From Okapia johnstoni (Eukaryota > Chordata > Mammalia > Artiodactyla > Giraffidae), in assembly GCA_024291935.2 (NCBI GenBank), contig CM044310.1:117562213-117626212 (forward strand): a stretch of 64,000 nt of DNA. Reading direction: 5' to 3'. How positions within the stretch are numbered: the stretch's first letter is position 1; every line of letters starts with the position of its first letter. Under the pieces are notes generated by a model. The model searched no databases. It was given only the letters and a program-made list of their open reading frames with translations, and was not told where the DNA came from. Both the position numbers and the translations under genes were made by a program. This document shows, piece after piece, positions 48,652-64,000 of this stretch.

Positions 48652-49966
48652 TGAAGGAGGAAACAGAACAGGCTCTGTCTTGAAAGCAGGCCTCCATCTT
48701 GGGCCAGACTGTGGACTTTGAGCTATATTCCCAGTATCTATGGAAAAGACATACCAACTGGAAAACCGGGCACCCAGAAGGAAGAGCCCCAGGGCTTTCC
48801 ATCGCCTAAAAACATATCCAAATTATCTGTGGAACTGAATAGAATCATACATTCTATTATGCTTATTGGGGAATTACCACAGGTCTATTGATAATTGTCC
48901 ACTGTTAACTATCAATAACCTCAGATATGCAAATGACACCACCCTTATGGCAGAAAGTGAAGAAGAGCTAAAGAGCCTCTTGATGAAAGTGAAAGAGGAG
49001 AGTGAAAAAGTTGGCTTAAAGCTCAACATTCAGAAAACTAAGATCATGGCATCCAGTCCCATCACTTCATGGCAGATAGATGGGGAAACAGTGGAAACAG
49101 TGGCTGACTTTATTTTTCTGGGCTCCAAAATCACTGCAGATGGTGACTGCAGCCATGAAATTAAAAGACGCTTACTCCTTGGAAGGAAAGTTATGACCAA
49201 CATAGACAACATATTAAAAAGCAGAGACATTCCTTTGCCAACAAAGGTCCGTCTAGTCAAAGCTATGGTTTTTCCAGTGGTCGTGTATGGATGTAACAGT
49301 TGGACCATAAAGAAGGCTGAGTGCCAAAGAATTGATGCTTTTGAACTGTGGTGCTGGAGAAGACTCTTAAGAGTCCCTTGGACTGCAAGGAGACCCAACC
49401 AGTCCATCCTAAAGGAAATCAGTTCTGGGTGTTCATTGAAAGGACTGATGTTGAAGTTGAAACTCCAATACTTTGGCCACCTGATGCGAAGGGCTGACTC
49501 ATTGGAAAAGACCCTGATGCTGGGAAAGATTGAGGGCAGGAGGAGAAGGGGACGACAGAGGATGAGATGGCTGGATGGCATCACCGACTCGATGGACATG
49601 GATTTGGGTGGACTCTGAGATTTGGTGATGGACAGGGAGGCCTGGTGTGCTGCGGTTCACAGGGTTGCAAAGAGTCGGACACGACTGAGAGACTGAACTG
49701 AACTGAACTACCTAGGCTTAAGGCATATGAATCACAGGTTAACTTTGATTGTATCTTTCTTTTCCTTTCTTCAGACTAGTTTCAGGGAATTTGGGGAGGT
49801 GGGTTTGGACACATACACTTAGGGTATATAAGGCTTTCACAAAAGCTGGTCGGTGTCCTTGGCTAAGAGGAAACTCTGCCTTGGGCCCGGCGGTGTAATA
49901 AACTGCACTCCATTATCTGCGTTGTCCTTCTGAGTGAATTTGTTTCCAGAATGCGTGGCTACAACA
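48652..49966 (+). mobile_element. Solo LTR with 4-bp target duplication TTGC, itself split by BovB
   Basis: Begins TGAAGGAGG and ends CTACAACA; TTGC flanks at 48648-48651 and 49967-49970. The 3' part (about 49710-49966) has tatataagg and AATAAA in LTR order. A BovB fragment (48908-49709) interrupts it, leaving about 510 bp of LTR. The 4-bp duplication suggests a class I element (inference). Confidence 0.78.
48908..49709 (+). mobile_element. BovB 3' end (RT C-terminal region)
   Basis: A 5'-truncated RTE LINE. One frame is open from about 48866 to 49618 and encodes the end of the RT, starting NNLRYAND where active copies have YADD, so the catalytic Asp pair is altered. It ends in the characteristic (ACTGA)n tail. 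Confidence 0.88.
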
Positions 49967-50341
49967 TTGCGACCCCAGGGACTGTAGCCTGCCAGGCTCC
50001 TCTGTCCATGGGATTCTCCAGGCAAGAATACTGGAATGGGTTGCCATTTCCTTCTCCAGGGGATCTTTCCAACCCAGGAATTTAACCTGGATCTCCTATA
50101 TTGCAGGCAGATTCTTTACCTACTGAGCTATGAGGAAGCCCCTGGAACACAGAGCAGGTTCCAAAAGACAGGATGCAGGGAGGCAGCCAGGAGAGGGGGC
50201 AGCAGGGCCCAGCTTCCCAAGTGCCTTGGGTTGTTCATTGCCCTCTCTGAACTGCAGCATCTCTCTGAAGGATGGGTAAATGAGCACCATCTCCCAAGAC
50301 TGCCGAGCTGCAATGAGAGGAGGTCTGAGGTTTCTCTTCTG

Positions 50342-50347
<6 letters not shown>

Positions 50348-50372
<25 letters not shown>
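50348..50372 (+). repeat. (AC)n microsatellite
   Basis: A short run of AC dinucleotides following gcgcgcg. Confidence 0.85.
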
Positions 50373-50490
50373 TCTTCAGTCAGGACTTCCTCTTGCTCAC
50401 AGGGCTATTGGTTCCTTGAAAGAGGGAACCTAGACATCAGACAATCCCAGAAAAGAGCTTGGCCCTTCCCATTCCCTCTACTGTGCCACC

Positions 50491-50712
50491 TTGATGAAAA
50501 GAATTGACTCCTTGGAAAAAGACCCTGATGCTGGGAAAGATTGAGGGCAGGAGGAGAAGGGGACGACAGAGGATGAGATGGTTGGATGGCATCACCGACT
50601 CGATGGACGTGAGTTTGAGCAACCTCAAAGAGATGGTGCAGGACAGGGAAGCCTGGTGTGCTGCAGTCCATGGGTGCAAAGAGTCGGACACGACTGAGTG
50701 ACTAACAGTTTT
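50491..50712 (+). mobile_element. BovB extreme 3' end
   Basis: Short forward fragment from the [14 protein letters not shown] segment to the gactgagtgacta tail. Confidence 0.85.
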
Positions 50713-61091
<10,379 letters not shown>

Positions 61092-61439
61092 GGCACCGAA
61101 GGCAGTGTGAGCCTCAGCGTCGGGACGTCCATATCCTCTGCAGGAAGGAGGACCCACAGGCTAATTCTTGGAGACCTAACATCCCCATCAGCAGTGGGTT
61201 CATGAACTACTGCCTGAAAGTTTCCTGCTATATGTCTTAGGCTTTGCAATCACAGAGACCTAGGATCACATCCATGCTCTTTCATTTATTAAGAAAGTAG
61301 CATCTTGTGACCCACCTACCCTGACCCCCATCGACCATGCCTTGGTTTCCTGCTTTGGTGAAACAGACATGAGAAGTCCAGCCTCACAGGGCTGTTGTGA
61401 GGATTAAATGGAAGTACGAAATATGCAACAGAAGTCTTG

Positions 61440-61880
61440 ATACGTTGTGACTTTTGACTGAAAAAAAAAAACAACCCACAAAAACACACACAACCTAAAA
61501 GTTGTGAGTTATGTTTTATTTGGGGATCTTACTGAGCACTATAGCCTGGGAGACAGCCCTTCAGATAGCTCTGAGAAGCTGCTCGGTAGAAGTAAGGGAG
61601 GAGCCAGGATATATAGGCTTTTTTGCTGAAAACAAATGTGTAACTGAACATTAAAAGATCACTGCTAATCACAAAAATCAGATACCTTAAGGTAATGATT
61701 TTAGTGCTTTTCTATGTATGGGAGAATGCAAAAGTCTGAGTCCATTGGAAATTATTCCTTAAATATGCATTTTAATAATCTAGGGCCAGTATTGTGTTTT
61801 TCTCCATCCCGAGTTCTCCTCAGGGCACAGCAGCGGGGAAGGCTGCTGTGGCTGATGGCTTGATGGTAGGCAACATTATT
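61440..61880 (-). mobile_element. LTR-like element, antisense, downstream of CD33
   Basis: On the minus strand I read ctatatatcctgg (TATA-like), then AATAAAAC about 120 bp later, and a terminal region with a poly-T stretch before a CAGTCA-like end. The start may be TGTTGCC near 61876. I could not confirm target duplications, so class and ends are uncertain. Confidence 0.5.
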
Positions 61881-63110
61881 ATTTTGTTTGCACATTTCAC
61901 CCCAAGCTGGGTTGGTCCTGTCCCTGGGTACCACATTGGCTATGTATGTCAGTCTCTCTCTTACTCAAAACTCTTCCTTGGATCCCTTCCCTGACTTGAC
62001 CTCCAGCATTATCTCTCTCCATTCCTGAATCTTCCTTTTCTACCCTCCCTACCTCCTACTACTCCTGCTATAGGCAAAATCAAATAATGCTATTTAGAGA
62101 ATTTCCTAAAGCTTAGAGCTGACCATAACCAAAAGACTGTTCTCTCTCCTTAATCCAACAGAATAATTTTCAAGCTTCTCAACCTCATATTCCAGGTCAG
62201 CAGTCAGGAGACTTTTTGGTAAAGGGACAAATAGTAAATATTTAGGCTTTTCAAGCTGTATGGTTCCTGGTGCATTTCCCAGCTTCTGCCCTCTGTTCAC
62301 AACTATAAACCCCCAAAATGGTGCAAGAGACAATCAAGGAGAATTCTGGAAGGTGGTAAGAAGAAGGCAAGTGGGCTTAGGACCCCAGGAATGGAGGAAC
62401 AATACAGAGTCAAAGCATCTCAGTCCCCACAAGCCAACCCACTTAGACCAACCATCTCTCAAACCCTGACTGAGAGACAGTCAAGGGTCATCACCATATT
62501 GTCAGGGATGTGCACACCCGTCCCATCCTCCAGGTACATCCCCTCTCCTTCCTCGGGGCTCCCACAGCCCGATCCTCTAGGCTGGGTCAGCCCTGGCCAT
62601 GCCCGACTCTGCAGCCCCTCCCCCACCTGGCTGGTGCTCCCCCAGTGTCAGCTCCACCCCCACTGTGCCCCCAAGACACTCTGCTGGACAGATGGCTGCA
62701 GGAGCAGCAACTGGCTCAACCAGCAGAGGGACAACCCCAGCAGAGGCCAGGTCAGCTCCGCCTGGTGAAGAAAGAGCCCGCTGGGATCAGAGCCAGGGCA
62801 GAGAGGAGAAGCAGAGGTTTCCTGGGGTTGCCACACCGTTCCTTCCCTTTTCTCCTCCCAGCCACAGAGGGGTCCCATCCTGCCGGCTGACATTGGCCAC
62901 TGTGTGGGCCACGTCCATCGAGAGCTGCTCCAGCCTGCGCTGAGCACTCCATGGGTTGATTCTTCTGGGGGGCCCCGTGGGTTCACTCACTAGGGCTGCT
63001 TCAAGGAAGTTCCACCGGCTGGCAGGTTTGAACAGCAGAAATTCATTTGCTCATGAATCTGGAGGCTGGAAGTCTGAGATCAAGGTGTCTGTGGGGCTGG
63101 CTCCTTATTT
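61881..63110. other. Intergenic, no gene confirmed
   Basis: A proline-rich open frame on the plus strand (62510-62890) and an open stretch on the minus strand (about 62850-62930, reading LEQLSMDVAHTVANVS) look slightly gene-like, but I could not place them in any family or in a splice model. Confidence 0.4.
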
Positions 63111-63119
63111 TTTCTCCAT

Positions 63120-63460
63120 TTTTACATATTAAAAAGTTGACTTATTTTCAACTGCGCTGGGTCTTTGTTGCTGCCTGTGTTGGTTTTCTCTAGTTGCATC
63201 GAGTGGGGGCTACTCTTCATTGCAGCGCACAGGCTTCTCACTGTGGTGGCTTCTCTTGTTGAGGGGGGCACGGGCTCGAGGCCCGCGGGCTTCAGCAGTT
63301 GCAGCTCCCGGGCTCTAGAGCACAGGCTCAGTAGTTGTGGTGCAGGAACTTAGTTGCTCTGTAGCACTGCGGGATCTTCCCGAACCAGGGATTGAACCTG
63401 TGTGCCCTGCGTTGGCAAGTGGATTCTTAACCACTGGACCACCGGGGAAGTCCCTAAGTT
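63120..63460 (-). repeat. CHR-type SINE, antisense
   Basis: Long body with gctgggtctttgttgctgcc, ending in the reversed head ggaccaccggggaagtcc. Confidence 0.75.
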
Positions 63461-63715
63461 TTAAAACAATTTTTGATTAAAGTATAGTTGCTTTACAATG
63501 TTGTGTTAATCACTGCTGTACAGCAAAGTGATTCAGTTATACATATGCATACAGCCTTCTGTGGCCTCTCTTCTTGGCTTGTAGACCCTCGTCTTCTCCC
63601 CGTGTCACCATGTGGTAGCTTTTCAGTGTGCGTCTGTGTCCTAACCGCTTCTTACATGGACACTGGCCATATGAGGGCCAACCTCAATGGCCTCATTTTA
63701 CCTTAATTACCTCAC
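63461..63715 (-). repeat. L1 3' end, antisense
   Basis: Contains aaagtatagttgctttacaa and gctgtacagcaaagtgattc, typical of the antisense ruminant L1 3' region. Confidence 0.65.
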
Positions 63716-64000
63716 ACATTGTGAGAGCTGGACTGTAAAGAAGGCTGAGCACCAAAGAATTGATGCCTTTGCACTGTGGTGCTGGAGAAGACTCCTGAGA
63801 GTCCCTTGGACTGCAAAGAGATCAAACCAGTCTATCTTAAGGAAAATCAACCCTGAATACTCATCGGAAGGACTGATGCTAAAGCTGAAGCTCCAGTATT
63901 TTGGTCATCTGATTCGAACATTGGAAAAGTTCCTGATGCTGGGAAAGATTGAGGGCAGAAGGAGAAGAGGGTGTCAAAGGATGAGAGGGTTGAATGGTAT
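63716..64000 (+). mobile_element. BovB 3' region, runs off right edge
   Basis: Forward BovB RT C-terminal text from gagctggactgtaaagaagg through the GKIEG-like segment; the window ends before the tail. Confidence 0.85.

Larger units (their letters stand above)
48610..50146 (-). mobile_element. Bov-tA SINE split by a solo LTR
   Basis: Left part 48610-48651 ends gtgtccgactcttgc. Right part resumes at 49967 with ttgcgaccccagggactgta. Joined across the insertion they give a normal antisense Bov-tA, and TTGC is the duplicated target. Confidence 0.82.

Noticed and set aside
48866..49618. 250-codon open frame as a host gene
   Set aside because: It is the BovB reverse-transcriptase C-terminal region inside a retroelement nest.

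Overview
The window is mammalian nuclear DNA from a bovid ruminant (cattle, buffalo, sheep or goat; I cannot tell which). Two things show this: dense tRNA-headed Bov-tA/Bov-A SINEs together with RTE-type BovB LINEs, and vertebrate genes split into exons with clean GT/AG junctions. Gene content corresponds to the human 19q13.41 kallikrein/Siglec neighbourhood.

Layout from left to right: (1) 493-1822, minus strand: the first two coding exons of KLK14, with the rest off the left edge. (2) 2-18 kb: no gene seen; a 31-G run, SINEs, old L2/MIR pieces and a BovB LINE (12.6-15.7 kb) split by a solo LTR. (3) 18601-22103, minus: CTU1, the tRNA thiolation enzyme, with a probable noncoding first exon and a promoter carrying four ZNF143-like motifs near 25.4-25.65 kb. 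(4) 28268-28815, minus: two orphan exons of a decayed Siglec. (5) 35841-44157, minus: CEACAM18, whose N-domain exon carries a frameshift and whose intron holds about 1.8 kb of almost pure A+T repeat. (6) 44.5-50.1 kb: retroelements, including three solo LTRs with recognisable target-site duplications, one lying in a SINE and itself split by a BovB. (7) 51509-61091, plus: a complete seven-exon CD33-type Siglec (362 codons) with intact sialic-acid arginine, transmembrane segment and two ITIM-type tyrosines. (8) 61.1-64 kb: LTR-like, SINE, L1 and BovB sequence running off the right edge.

The genes do not form one pathway. KLK14 is a secreted serine protease and CTU1 a housekeeping tRNA-modification enzyme. 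The Siglec and CEACAM18 loci belong to the immunoglobulin-superfamily cluster of 19q13. The most useful observations are a 2-base frameshift in CTU1, the frameshift in CEACAM18, three cysteines in CD33 that human CD33 lacks, several precisely bounded LTR insertions, and a candidate retrocopy with a 52-A tail. I found no CRISPR, operon or other prokaryote-like system. The novelty here lies in gene decay and nested retroelements, not in a new molecular machine.
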